Under the pieces are notes generated by a model. That model saw only the letters and a list, made by a program, of their open reading frames with translations. It was not told the origin of the DNA and ran no database searches. From Candidatus Tumulicola sp. (GTDB lineage: Bacteria > Vulcanimicrobiota > Vulcanimicrobiia > Eremiobacterales > Eremiobacteraceae), in contig DATNNM010000009.1 in the NCBI GenBank assembly GCA_035601835.1, forward strand, positions 62,001 through 126,000: a stretch of 64,000 nucleotides of DNA, read 5' to 3'. Shown here piece after piece: positions 34,920 through 43,114 of the stretch. The translations under genes and the position numbers were made by a program. The stretch's first letter is position 1. Every line of letters starts with the position of its first letter.

Positions 34920-35831
34920 TTATGGGCTGTTGAGCAAGAGGTAGCCGAGGAGCAGGTCGCTCTCGGCCACCATCATTGCGTCTCTTTTCGCTGCGCGCGC
35001 GATCTCGTCGAGGATCATCAGCCCCGCTGGAAAGATGTCCGCGCGTTGCGGCGGCAGACCACGCAGCCGCTTCCGCTCGGCGAGCGGCAGGGCGACAGTC
35101 AAATCTGTCAAGTCGGCGATATCCGCGCGCTCGATTCTTGCGACGCCCGGACCGATCGCGTCGTATGCTTGCAGCATGCGGGCTGCTGTGTCGGCAGTGC
35201 CGCCGACCGCCACGAGCGACTGGTTCTCGCCGAGCGCGGGCAGAGCGTTCGCGAGCGAAATTCTGATCGCCGTGCGGCATGCGGCTATCTCGCTCGCCGC
35301 GGGCGGATCGGTCTTGAAGAATTCTTCCTTAAGCGCGACTCCGCCCAGCGTCAGGGAAATCGCACGGATCGCGGCGTCACGCGCGTCGCTCAGCGCAAGT
35401 TCGGTGCTGCCGCCGCCGACGTCGGCCACGCAGGCTCCGTTTGATCGATCGATGCCAGCGCGGTCGAGCGACCACATCGCGCCGGCGAACGAGGCGCGCG
35501 CTTCTTCTTCTCCGCTCAGGACTCGCAGAGTGAGCCCGGTCTTCGCCTTGACCTGATCCGCGAAGGCGCTCGCGTTTGCCGCCTGGCGCAGTGCGCCGGT
35601 GCCGATGAGGAACGTCTTCTCCGCCTGGCTCGCCAGACGGTTGAACTCGACGATCGCCGCGAGGGTGCGCGCCATGGCCTCGTCGGAGAGTTTGCCGGAT
35701 GCCGTTACGCCCTCGCCGAGCCGCGTGCCTCGGATATCGTGGTGCTCAATTTCGATCGGGTCACGGCCTTCTCGGCGCACGATCAGCAACCGGCACGAGT
35801 TGGTGCCGGCCGAGATGACGGCAAGGCGCAT
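34920..35831 (-). CDS. Ppx/GppA phosphatase family protein
   Basis: A 303-residue member of the exopolyphosphatase/pppGpp phosphatase family (ASKHA fold). ISAGTNSCRLLIV is the phosphate-1 motif, in which the usual Asp of DxGSNS-type sequences reads Ala-Gly-Thr-Asn. GACVADVGGGSTELAL is the phosphate-2 block, with SGEEEARASFAGA between them. LVAVGGTADTAARML and the C-terminal helices complete the fold. ATG 35831 starts two bases after the S1-like gene. It is last in the hrcA operon. Substrate (polyphosphate or pppGpp) cannot be told. Confidence 0.85.
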   Translation of the reverse strand: MRLAVISAGTNSCRLLIVRREGRDPIEIEHHDIRGTRLGEGVTASGKLSDEAMARTLAAIVEFNRLASQAEKTFLIGTGALRQAANASAFADQVKAKTGLTLRVLSGEEEARASFAGAMWSLDRAGIDRSNGACVADVGGGSTELALSDARDAAIRAISLTLGGVALKEEFFKTDPPAASEIAACRTAIRISLANALPALGENQSLVAVGGTADTAARMLQAYDAIGPGVARIERADIADLTDLTVALPLAERKRLRGLPPQRADIFPAGLMILDEIARAAKRDAMMVAESDLLLGYLLLNSP

Positions 35832-35833
35832 GA

Positions 35834-36262
35834 CTAACGCTTCTTGCGCGGGGGCCGCTTCGCCGACTCGCGATACTGACGGCGGGCGCGCATCTCGAAC
35901 GGCAGCAGGCGATCGGCACGCGGCGGTCCGGTTTGATACGCCTGCTCGGCGATAGCGCCTTTGGGATCCCAATCGGCCGTCTGGCGCAAGTAGTCGATGA
36001 TCTTCTCGTCGAGTGTGGATGTTTGGGTTTGTGTGACGGGGGTCTCGACGGCGGGTTGGTCGGGCGCGAGGCTCAAGCGGGGCCGGCCGTCGGTCTCCTC
36101 GAGCATGAATCCGAAGCGCGCGCGTTTGCCTCCTGCGAGCGCGCGGCGGACGGCGGCGTGCCCCGGTTCCGACGGCGCTAGATTCGCGAGGCGGCCGTCC
36201 TCAAGACGAACGACGCAGCCGAAGCGGCTGCAATGAACGGCAGTTCCGTTGACACGTTCCAT
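35834..36262 (-). CDS. S1-like OB-fold protein, unknown
   Basis: A 142-residue protein. The N-terminal 65 residues resemble an S1-type RNA-binding OB fold: VNGTAVHCSRFGCVVRLEDGRLANLAPSEPG, with the strand-turn pattern GxVxxxxxFGxxVxLxDG. Residues 75-142 are a low-complexity basic tail (PRADRLLPFEMRARRQYRESAKRPPRKKR), probably RNA-contacting. It lies between divIC and the Ppx-like gene, 8 and 2 bases from them. In Firmicutes an S1-domain protein (YabR type) also follows divIC, which supports the call. Confidence 0.6.
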   Translation of the reverse strand: MERVNGTAVHCSRFGCVVRLEDGRLANLAPSEPGHAAVRRALAGGKRARFGFMLEETDGRPRLSLAPDQPAVETPVTQTQTSTLDEKIIDYLRQTADWDPKGAIAEQAYQTGPPRADRLLPFEMRARRQYRESAKRPPRKKR

Positions 36263-36270
36263 CGGCGGCG

Positions 36271-36672
36271 CTATTTCGGGGCTGGGGCGACTTGGATGAA
36301 GACTTCGTTCGGTTTGGTGAGACCCAGCTGTTCGTGGATGAGCGGCACCAAGTACTCAGGATTGTGTGAGTACAGGATCTCGCGGCTCAGCGTGACCGCG
36401 CGGGCACTCAAGTTGTGGTTTTGCGCCTCGAGCGTCACGATCTGCTTGTGAAGCTCATAGTTCCGGTAGCCGATGTGCCATGCTTGCGCGCCGAACGATA
36501 CGGCGACGAGCAGCACCGCAACGATAGCGATCGTCCGGCCCGCCAGAACGGTCCAGTGCAGCAGCTTACGTTCGCGCGCGCGGCGAGCGGCACGCCCTGC
36601 GGGCTTGCCGGCGATGCGGCTGACTTTGAAGCCGAAGCTACCGCGCCGCACGGTCGTGCACCAGTTCGGCAT
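36271..36672 (-). CDS. Septum formation initiator (FtsB/DivIC-like)
   Basis: A 133-residue bitopic membrane protein. A basic cytoplasmic head, one helix (AIVAVLLVAVSFGAQA), then a coiled coil (ELHKQIVTLEAQNHNLSARAVTLSRE) and a short segment with PEYLVPLIHEQLGLTKPNEV give the DivIC/FtsB profile. Such proteins join the FtsL-FtsQ complex at the division septum. The start is uncertain: the frame overlaps accA by 35 bases from ATG 36672, and GTG 36651 would shorten it. Its place between accA and the S1-like gene is consistent with coupling of growth and division. Confidence 0.8.
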   Translation of the reverse strand: MPNWCTTVRRGSFGFKVSRIAGKPAGRAARRARERKLLHWTVLAGRTIAIVAVLLVAVSFGAQAWHIGYRNYELHKQIVTLEAQNHNLSARAVTLSREILYSHNPEYLVPLIHEQLGLTKPNEVFIQVAPAPK

Positions 36673-37612
36673 GCGCGCCGATCTTGCGGTACTTCTCGTA
36701 ACGACGGTCGAGGAGCTCGTCCGTCGGCAGACGCAGCAACTGGGCTAGCGCGCGCTTGTCGGTTTCGAGCACGCTTCGAATGACCACATCTGGTTTGCTG
36801 TGCGCCCCGCCGAGCGGTTCGGGCACGACCTCGTCCACGATGCCGAATTCGAACAGATCGTCTGAGGTCAGCCGCAAGCGGCTCGCCGCCTCTTCTGCCT
36901 TCGAGGCGTCGCGCCACAGGATCGAAGCCGCGGGCTCGGGCGAAGCGACCGAATAGATCGCGTGCTGCAGCATGGCGATGTGATCGCCGATGCCGATGGC
37001 GAGCGCTCCGCCGCTGCCGCCTTCGCCGATGACGTTGATCACGATCGGCGTGCGCAGCCCGGCGAGCACCGTCAAGTTCGCTGCGATGGCTTCGGATTGG
37101 CCGCGCTCTTCCGCTCCGATGCCCGGATAAGCGCCCGGCGTGTCGATAAAGGTCACCAGCGGCTTGTGAAATTTCTCGGCCAAACGCATGATGCGCTGCG
37201 CTTTGCGATAACCTTCCGGATGCGACATGCCGAAATTGCGGTAGAGATTTTCTTTGGTGTCGCGGCCCTTCTGCTGGCCGAGCACGAATATCGGTACGCC
37301 ACCCAGGCTTGCGAAGCCCGCGACCATGGCTGGGTCGTCGCGAAAGTGCCGATCGCCGTGCAGCTCGACGAACCCGTCGAGTGCGGCGAGATAGTCGAGC
37401 GCGAGCGGCCGCTTCGGATGGCGCGCCATGTGAACGCGCTGCCATGGCGTGAGATTGCCGAAAATCTCCTGCCGGAGCGAGACCGCCTTTTCTTCCAGCG
37501 CGCGGATCTCCGCCGAGAAATCGACGCGCTGCGACTCGTTGAGCTTCTTGAGCCCGTCGATCTTCGCTTCGAGCTCGACCAGCGGGCGCTCCAGTTCGGC
37601 GATGAGGTTCAC
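36638..37612 (-). CDS. accA: Acetyl-CoA carboxylase carboxyltransferase subunit alpha
   Basis: A 324-residue carboxyltransferase alpha subunit, which with AccD moves the carboxyl group from biotin to acetyl-CoA for fatty-acid synthesis. Markers are LTPWQRVHMARHPKRPLALDY, LGQQKGRDTKENLYRNFGMSHPEGYRKA and FIDTPGAYPGIGAEERGQSEAIA. The oxyanion-hole segment is VINVIGEGGSGGALAIGIGD. GTG 37612 overlaps the accD stop (GTGA). Biotin carboxylase (AccC) and AccB are not in this operon. Confidence 0.97.
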   Translation of the reverse strand: MNLIAELERPLVELEAKIDGLKKLNESQRVDFSAEIRALEEKAVSLRQEIFGNLTPWQRVHMARHPKRPLALDYLAALDGFVELHGDRHFRDDPAMVAGFASLGGVPIFVLGQQKGRDTKENLYRNFGMSHPEGYRKAQRIMRLAEKFHKPLVTFIDTPGAYPGIGAEERGQSEAIAANLTVLAGLRTPIVINVIGEGGSGGALAIGIGDHIAMLQHAIYSVASPEPAASILWRDASKAEEAASRLRLTSDDLFEFGIVDEVVPEPLGGAHSKPDVVIRSVLETDKRALAQLLRLPTDELLDRRYEKYRKIGAHAELVHDRAAR

Positions 37613-38457
37613 GCCGGCACCGCCTTGGCGGTGAGAAAGCGCAGCACGCCCGCGAGCGCGCTCTTCATCTCGCTGCGGCGCACGACCATGTCCACCTGTC
37701 CGTGCTCGAGCAGAAACTCTGCGGATTGGAAGCCTTCGGGAAGCTTTTGCCGGATCGTCTGGTCGATCACGCGCCGGCCTGCGAACCCGATCGCCGCGCC
37801 GCTCTCCGCGATGATGACGTCTGCTTGGAAACCAAACGAGGCCGAAACGCCGCCGGTGGTCGGATCCGTGAGGATAGTGATGAGAGGCAGGCCGACCTGG
37901 CCGAAACGCTGCACCGCCGCGCTGGTCTTCGCCAGCTGCATGAGCGCGATCATGCCTTCTTCCATGCGCGCGCCGCCCGAGGCGGTCACAATGACGGCCG
38001 GCAACTTGCGCCGGGCGCAATCTTCGATCAGCAGCGTGATCTTTTCACCGACGACCCCGCCCATGGTACCGCCTCGAAATGCGAAATCCATCACGCCGAG
38101 ACCGATTGGGATACCGTCGACCGTGCAAAACCCCGTCATCACCGCTTCGAGCAGACCGGCTTTGGCGCGATCGCCGGCGATCTTCTCCGCATAAGGAATG
38201 CGGTCGTGCCATTGCAGCGGATTGCCGGTGGCAAGATTTTCCGCGGTCTCGTGAAAATCGCCGTCGGCGAGCAGCGCGATGCGCTCGAGCGCGCTCAAAC
38301 GGAAATGGTAACCGCACTTCGGGCAGACCCGCAAACGCTGCTCGAGGTCTTTGATGTAAAGACGCTCGTTACAGCTTGGGCAGATCTCCCATAGCGTGTC
38401 TTCGGCCGCTTGCGGCCGTGGGGTGCGCCGACGCAACCAGTTCGGTGTCGGTGTCAA
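37609..38457 (-). CDS. accD: Acetyl-CoA carboxylase carboxyltransferase subunit beta
   Basis: A 282-residue carboxyltransferase beta subunit. An N-terminal zinc ribbon has CPSC at about residue 26 and CPKC at about residue 45. The carboxyltransferase fold follows, with FAFRGGTMGGVVGEKITLLIEDC and VTASGGARMEEGMIALMQ. Length and order are normal. ATG 38457 starts six bases after the glycosyltransferase gene. It precedes accA, the partner subunit. Confidence 0.97.
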   Translation of the reverse strand: MTPTPNWLRRRTPRPQAAEDTLWEICPSCNERLYIKDLEQRLRVCPKCGYHFRLSALERIALLADGDFHETAENLATGNPLQWHDRIPYAEKIAGDRAKAGLLEAVMTGFCTVDGIPIGLGVMDFAFRGGTMGGVVGEKITLLIEDCARRKLPAVIVTASGGARMEEGMIALMQLAKTSAAVQRFGQVGLPLITILTDPTTGGVSASFGFQADVIIAESGAAIGFAGRRVIDQTIRQKLPEGFQSAEFLLEHGQVDMVVRRSEMKSALAGVLRFLTAKAVPA

Positions 38458-38463
38458 ATGAGA

Positions 38464-39222
38464 CTACTCACGTCCCTTGGAGGCTTCAAGCGAGGCGGCG
38501 AGTTCGGGCCGTTTCTTTCGCCTAAGGTAGAATTTCGACAATTGTTTCAAATAGTTTATGATCTCACCGGAGTTGAGCTTGCTCGAACCGTGGGCGCGGT
38601 CGGTGAAAACATATGGTATTTCCTTTGCGGCGCGATACTTCCCTTTCATGATGACCTCGAGCCCGATCTTGAATCCGATCGGATCGAGCGCGACGCCTTC
38701 GATCACCGAGCGTCTGCAAAAGAAAAAACCAGAGGTGATGTCGCGGATCGGCGTGAGCGGGCGCGCGAGCGCGATCGCGACGCGCGAGGTTATCCTGCGT
38801 CGCAACGGCCAATTGATGATGGCGCCGCCCTTCACGTAGCGGCTGCCGATCGCCAGCTCGCATGCGCCGCTCTTGATCGCTTCGATCATCTGCGGCACGA
38901 CGTTGGGATCGTGACTGAAATCCGCATCCATGACGCCGATGATCGGCGACATGCAGGTCGCCCAGCCGTCGATGACGGCTGACGACAGACCGAGTTTGCC
39001 GGCGCGATGCACGCAGCGCACGGGATATTTCGCAGCGAGCGAATCCACGAGCGCGCCGGTGCCGTCGGGCGAGTTGTCGTCGACGACGACGATCTCGCCG
39101 GCAATATTATTCTTCGCGAAGACGTCCGTGAGGGCGGCGATCAGCTTCTCGATGCCGCCGGCTTCGTTGTAGGACGGACTGACGACGGACACTTCGTATT
39201 GCGGCATTTGGTGTGTGTTCAT
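38464..39222 (-). CDS. Glycosyltransferase family 2, polyprenyl-phosphate mannose/glucose synthase-like
   Basis: A 252-residue GT2 enzyme like dolichyl- or polyprenyl-phosphate mannosyltransferase (DPM1). SPSYNEAGGIEKLIAAL and VVVDDNSPDGTGALVDSL start the GT-A fold, MDADFSHDPNVVPQM supplies the DxD-like metal site, and IGSRYVKGGAIINWPLRRR and DITSGFFFCRR are DPM-family signatures. No membrane helix follows, so it is the single-domain soluble form. It probably makes a lipid-linked sugar for envelope glycans or glycoprotein. It lies between rsmE and accD. Confidence 0.88.
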   Translation of the reverse strand: MNTHQMPQYEVSVVSPSYNEAGGIEKLIAALTDVFAKNNIAGEIVVVDDNSPDGTGALVDSLAAKYPVRCVHRAGKLGLSSAVIDGWATCMSPIIGVMDADFSHDPNVVPQMIEAIKSGACELAIGSRYVKGGAIINWPLRRRITSRVAIALARPLTPIRDITSGFFFCRRSVIEGVALDPIGFKIGLEVIMKGKYRAAKEIPYVFTDRAHGSSKLNSGEIINYLKQLSKFYLRRKKRPELAASLEASKGRE

Positions 39223-39240
39223 GGACGCTGTTAACCCGAC

Positions 39241-39960
39241 CTACCAGAAATGGGAGGCGATCGCGGCGAGCAGCGCCATCGCCGCAGTTTCGGTTCGCAA
39301 AATCGTGGGGCCGAGCGAGACGAGTGTCGCGCCCGCGGCTCGCGCGGTCTCGAGTTCGCTTTCCGTGAAGCTGCCCTCCGGACCGACGGCGATGGTCAGC
39401 ACGTCGCGCGCTTTTAGTGCGCGTACGATCGGCGCGAGCGAACCGGGCGGAGCGCTCTCGACCGCCACGATAAGCTTGCCGGCCGCTTCTCGGACGGCGC
39501 TCGCCCAATCGCGCGTGGCCTCGACCGTCGGGAGATTGACGCGGCGTGATTGCTCCGCCGCGGCGCGAGCGATGCGCCGCCACCGATCGATCTTTTGCTG
39601 GCCTGCGCGCGCGCTGCTGCGCTCGCACTCCACCGGCACGATGCGCCGCACGCCTAACTCGACGGCCTTCTCGACGACGAAGTCGAATTTCGCGCCTTTG
39701 GTGACGCCTTGCAGCAGCGAGACGTCCAGCGGAAGTTCGCCGCGCTCGCCGGCTGCGACACCGGCGCACGTCGCGCGCACGCCGTCGGCTCCGACATGCG
39801 AGAGCGTTGCGTTCCACGCGACGCCATCGCGCACGAGCGTGACCTCCCCGCCCGCTTTCATGCGCAGCACGAGTGTGGCGTGGCGTGCATCGAGTGCGTC
39901 GAGCTCGATCTCTCGGCCAGGCCCGCAGGTTTGCGAAACGAAAAAGCGCGGCCGGCTCAT
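39241..39960 (-). CDS. rsmE: 16S rRNA m3U1498 methyltransferase
   Basis: A 239-residue SPOUT methyltransferase that methylates U1498 of 16S rRNA. MSRPRFFVSQTCGPGREI opens the PUA-like domain, LRMKAGGEVTLVRDG follows, and the C-terminal knot contains LTIAVGPEGSFTESELE and LGPTILRTETAAMALLAAI, with the usual Gly-rich loop. The ATG 39960 overlaps the prmA stop (ATGA). prmA-rsmE downstream of dnaJ is a common bacterial arrangement and adds support. Confidence 0.95.
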   Translation of the reverse strand: MSRPRFFVSQTCGPGREIELDALDARHATLVLRMKAGGEVTLVRDGVAWNATLSHVGADGVRATCAGVAAGERGELPLDVSLLQGVTKGAKFDFVVEKAVELGVRRIVPVECERSSARAGQQKIDRWRRIARAAAEQSRRVNLPTVEATRDWASAVREAAGKLIVAVESAPPGSLAPIVRALKARDVLTIAVGPEGSFTESELETARAAGATLVSLGPTILRTETAAMALLAAIASHFW

Positions 39961-40769
39961 TTGACGTGCACTTGCGCCAGCCACTCACCGGAGCGGCGCT
40001 CCTCTTCAAGCTCGAAGCCCGCCATGGCGAGCGCGTGCTGAACCTGCATGCGCGAGCGGCGCGTGATGCCGCTGGTGACGAGGATGCCGCCGCGCAGAAG
40101 TTTCTTAGCGAACGCGGGAGCGAGATCGATCAGCACCTCGGCGCTGAGATTGGCCGCGATGATCGCTACGCGCGGAAAGGCGCGCGGCACGCCGCACGCG
40201 CGCAGGATCGCCCGCGCCTTGAGCCGGTTCTTGCGAAAATTGGCGCGCGTCGCGGTGACTGCCAGCGGATCATTGTCGGAGGCATACACAACCGCGCCGC
40301 GTCGCGCGGCCGCGAGCGCAAGGATGCCGGACCCGCAGCCGACGTCGAGCACTCTGTGCCGGAGACGGATGCGCGGCAGCAAAAGTCGCAGGGTCAGCGC
40401 GGTCGTCGCGTGTTGGCCCGTGCCGAAAGCCATGCCGGGATCGATGACGATCGCGTCGTGTCCGCGCGGCACCCGGAAATCTTTCTCCCACGAAGGCACG
40501 ACGTACAAACGCTCGGCGATCTTAGAGGGTTTGAAGAAACGCTTCCAAGATTCGGCCCATTCCTCTTGGCGCACGCGCTTCGTGCGAAGACGCACGGGAC
40601 CGAGGATGCCGGCTCGACGCGCTTGCGCGAGCACCGCGGTAAGCCGTTTTTTGACGGCCGCCGCACGGTTCTGCGGCACCCATGCCGACACGAATGCCTT
40701 GCCTACTCGATGGCTGCCCGAGAGCGGCTGCTCGATCGCCACGCGCGCGCGGGTAGCGTGGTGCAGCAC
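39957..40769 (-). CDS. prmA: Ribosomal protein L11 methyltransferase
   Basis: A 270-residue methyltransferase that modifies ribosomal protein L11. WAESWKRFFKPSKIAERLYVVPSW, IDPGMAFGTGQHATTALTL and VLDVGCGSGILALAAARRGA give the SAM-binding and family blocks; NLSAEVLIDLAP is also typical. The frame extends upstream of GTG 40769 with a credible N-terminus (HLVRFSLEVAAEEFEPASA) but no ATG, GTG or TTG is found there; a CTG at 40823 or a small sequence error might explain this. The gap to dnaJ is 14 bases if CTG is used. Confidence 0.9.
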   Translation of the reverse strand: MLHHATRARVAIEQPLSGSHRVGKAFVSAWVPQNRAAAVKKRLTAVLAQARRAGILGPVRLRTKRVRQEEWAESWKRFFKPSKIAERLYVVPSWEKDFRVPRGHDAIVIDPGMAFGTGQHATTALTLRLLLPRIRLRHRVLDVGCGSGILALAAARRGAVVYASDNDPLAVTATRANFRKNRLKARAILRACGVPRAFPRVAIIAANLSAEVLIDLAPAFAKKLLRGGILVTSGITRRSRMQVQHALAMAGFELEEERRSGEWLAQVHVK

Positions 40770-40837
40770 CGCTGAAGCCGGCTCGAACTCTTCCGCCGCG
40801 ACCTCGAGTGAGAAGCGGACCAGGTGCGACGCCGGGG

Positions 40838-41947
40838 CTACTCGCCGCCGAATGCTTCCTTTACCTTCTTGAAAAAGCTTCGATCGTGGACATCTTCGCC
40901 GCCAGAGCGCGCGAAGGCTTCGAGCAGCTCGCGCTGCTTCTTGGTCAGTTTGGTGGGCACGCGCACGCTCACGTCCACGAGCAGGTCACCGCGCCCCGCG
41001 CCGCGCATGCGCGGCAAGCCGCGGCCGGGAATGCGAAAGCGCGTGCCGTTTTGCGTGCCCGGCGGCAGTTCGAGCTCCTCCTCGCGATCGAGTCCTTCGA
41101 TCTCGAGTTTGGCACCGAGCGCCGCTTGCGTGAACGACACGGCCGTCTCGCAATGGATGTCCGCACCGTGGCGTTCAAAGACGTCGTGCTCGAGCACCGA
41201 CACGAAGATGTACAGATCGCCGCTGGTGCCCCCGCGTTCTCCCGCCTCGCCCATGCCCGCATAGCGCAGTCGCGTTCCGTCTTCGACGCCCGGCGGGATC
41301 TTGACGGTCAGTCGCCGTGAGATTTCGCGCCGGCCTTGGCCGCGGCACGCCTTGCACGGATCGACGACGACGCCGCCGGTTCCTCCGCAGCGCTGACACG
41401 GGCCCGTGCTCATGAACTGACCGAGCAGCGTATTGCGCACCGAGCGCACCTGTCCGGTACCGCGGCAATCCGGACACGTCGCCGGGCGCGACTTGTTGGC
41501 CGATCCGGTGCCCCCGCACGCGTCGCACAGACCGAGGTGTTCGAACTTGATCTCCCGCTCGACGCCCTCGAGCACTTCTTCGAGACTCACGCCGACGTCG
41601 TAACGCAGATCCGCCCCGCGCGCGGGCCCGGCGCGCCGCCCGGCGGCGCCGCTGAAAAAAGCGTCGAAGATATCGTTGAACGGCGAGAAGTCGCTGAAGC
41701 CCGACGGTCCGGCTTGCGGATGCACGGTGCCGAAGCGATCGTACTGCGCGCGCTTGTTCTGGTCGGACAGCACGGTGTAGGCTTCGTTGATCTCTTTGAA
41801 GCGTGTCTCGGCGCCGGACTTCTCGCGCTCGTGCACGACGTCGGGGTGATGCTGCCGCGCCAAATGCCGGTAGGCGCGCTTGATCTCCGCATCGGATGCC
41901 GTGCGAGAGACTCCTAGGACTTCGTAATAGTCGCGCTGCGTGGGCAC
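40838..41947 (-). CDS. dnaJ: Molecular chaperone DnaJ
   Basis: A 369-residue type I J-domain protein that activates DnaK and delivers unfolded clients. The J domain has DYYEVLGVSRTASDAEIKRAYR with the HPD motif. A Gly/Phe-rich stretch (PSGFSDFSPFNDIFDAFF) follows, then four CxxCxGxG zinc repeats (CDACGGTG, CPDCRGTG, CQRCGGTG, CKACRGQG). The C-terminal substrate domain is complete. It follows hrcA after seven bases. grpE and dnaK are not next to it, unlike the classic hrcA-grpE-dnaK-dnaJ order. Confidence 0.97.
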   Translation of the reverse strand: MPTQRDYYEVLGVSRTASDAEIKRAYRHLARQHHPDVVHEREKSGAETRFKEINEAYTVLSDQNKRAQYDRFGTVHPQAGPSGFSDFSPFNDIFDAFFSGAAGRRAGPARGADLRYDVGVSLEEVLEGVEREIKFEHLGLCDACGGTGSANKSRPATCPDCRGTGQVRSVRNTLLGQFMSTGPCQRCGGTGGVVVDPCKACRGQGRREISRRLTVKIPPGVEDGTRLRYAGMGEAGERGGTSGDLYIFVSVLEHDVFERHGADIHCETAVSFTQAALGAKLEIEGLDREEELELPPGTQNGTRFRIPGRGLPRMRGAGRGDLLVDVSVRVPTKLTKKQRELLEAFARSGGEDVHDRSFFKKVKEAFGGE

Positions 41948-41954
41948 CGTGCGT

Positions 41955-43055
41955 CTATTGCTCGCCCTGGAACAACTCGTTGAGGTTTTCGGCCATGCAG
42001 TTCACCAGCGCGATGAGTCGCGCGTAGTGCATGCGGCGCGGTCCGAGCACGCCGACCGCTCCCGCGTTGCGATCGGCGACTTTGTACGGCACGGTGACGA
42101 CGCTGCACTCGTTCATGTCGATATTGCCAAGTTCGCTGCCGATGACGACGGTCGTGCCGTCGTGCAGCAAGGAATCCTGAAGCCAACGATACAGGGTGCG
42201 CTGCTCTTCCAGCAGATCGAGGATGGCGCGCAGCTTGCGAAAGTCGCGGAATTCCTGTTGATCGAGCAGATTGTTGGCGCCGCCCGCGAAGAGGCGCTGC
42301 TCGACGATGTTCTCGCCATGTTGCGCGAACATGCCGGCGAGCGCGCGCAGGAGGTCGGGCGGCAGCGGCTGCTCGCGCGCGAGCTCGCGCAGCAGTTCGA
42401 TCGAGATGGCTGACAGGCGCCGGCCGGGCAAGAGGCCGTTGAGCTTGTTGCAAAAGCGGGTAAGATCGTCCGGCAGAACGTCCTCTGAAGTTTCGATGGT
42501 CGTCTGCGCCGCCAGGCCGATGTCGGTGACGAGCACGGCGTGCACGCTTCGGCTGCCCAGCCAGATGAGTTGCAAATGACGATAGGTCTGACTGTTGAGC
42601 CGAGGCGCGATGGCGAACGCGATGCTGCGCGTGAGGCCGGACAAAACATGGGAGGCGTGATCGACGGCTGTGTCGAGCTGGCGGCTCGCGCGGCGCACCT
42701 CGCCGTGGATCTGCTCGCGCTCCTCGTTGCTGAGCATCTCCGGCAGCATCAGGCGGTCCACGTAATAGCGATAGCCGCGGTCCGACGGCACGCGTCCGGC
42801 CGAGGTGTGGGGTTGGTCGAGATAGCCCTCATCCTCCAGGCTCGCCATTTCGGCGCGCACCGTGGCCGGGCTGATCCCAAGGTTGTATTTTTGGGTGAGC
42901 GTGGCGGAGCCGACCGGCTCGCCGGTGGCGATGTACTCATAGACGACCGTGCCTAGAATCGAGGTCTTGCGGCGGTCGAGCTCGGGTTGGCTTGACGCCT
43001 TGTCCGCTTCGGTCTGAGGCTCCGGCAGGTCGCTTGTTTTAGCTTTTTTTGGCAT
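41955..43055 (-). CDS. hrcA: Heat-inducible transcription repressor HrcA
   Basis: A 366-residue HrcA repressor. The N-terminal winged helix has RRKTSILGTVVYEYIATGEPVGSATLTQK and ISPATVRAEMASLEDEGYLDQPHTSAGRVPSDRGYR, family signatures. The rest is the GAF-like dimerisation domain. It binds CIRCE, which lies right at its start (43055-43081), so autorepression is expected. It is the first gene of a ten-gene leftward operon. The first 30 residues are a charged extension not seen in most HrcA proteins. Confidence 0.95.
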   Translation of the reverse strand: MPKKAKTSDLPEPQTEADKASSQPELDRRKTSILGTVVYEYIATGEPVGSATLTQKYNLGISPATVRAEMASLEDEGYLDQPHTSAGRVPSDRGYRYYVDRLMLPEMLSNEEREQIHGEVRRASRQLDTAVDHASHVLSGLTRSIAFAIAPRLNSQTYRHLQLIWLGSRSVHAVLVTDIGLAAQTTIETSEDVLPDDLTRFCNKLNGLLPGRRLSAISIELLRELAREQPLPPDLLRALAGMFAQHGENIVEQRLFAGGANNLLDQQEFRDFRKLRAILDLLEEQRTLYRWLQDSLLHDGTTVVIGSELGNIDMNECSVVTVPYKVADRNAGAVGVLGPRRMHYARLIALVNCMAENLNELFQGEQ

Positions 43056-43081
43056 TAGCAGTCGGCACTCGAGAGTGCTAA
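43055..43081. promoter_or_regulatory. CIRCE operator for HrcA
   Basis: TTAGCAGTC, nine bases, GAGTGCTAA. This matches the CIRCE consensus (TTAGCACTC-N9-GAGTGCTAA) with one mismatch. It overlaps the first base of the hrcA start codon, so bound HrcA would cover the ribosome entry or start of transcription. Confidence 0.92.
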
Positions 43082-43114
43082 ATGTATGGTACGCCGACCC
43101 GGCACAGCGTCCCT

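Noticed and set aside
41948-41954. grpE or dnaK between hrcA and dnaJ
   Set aside because: Only seven bases separate the two genes, so the classical neighbours are absent here.
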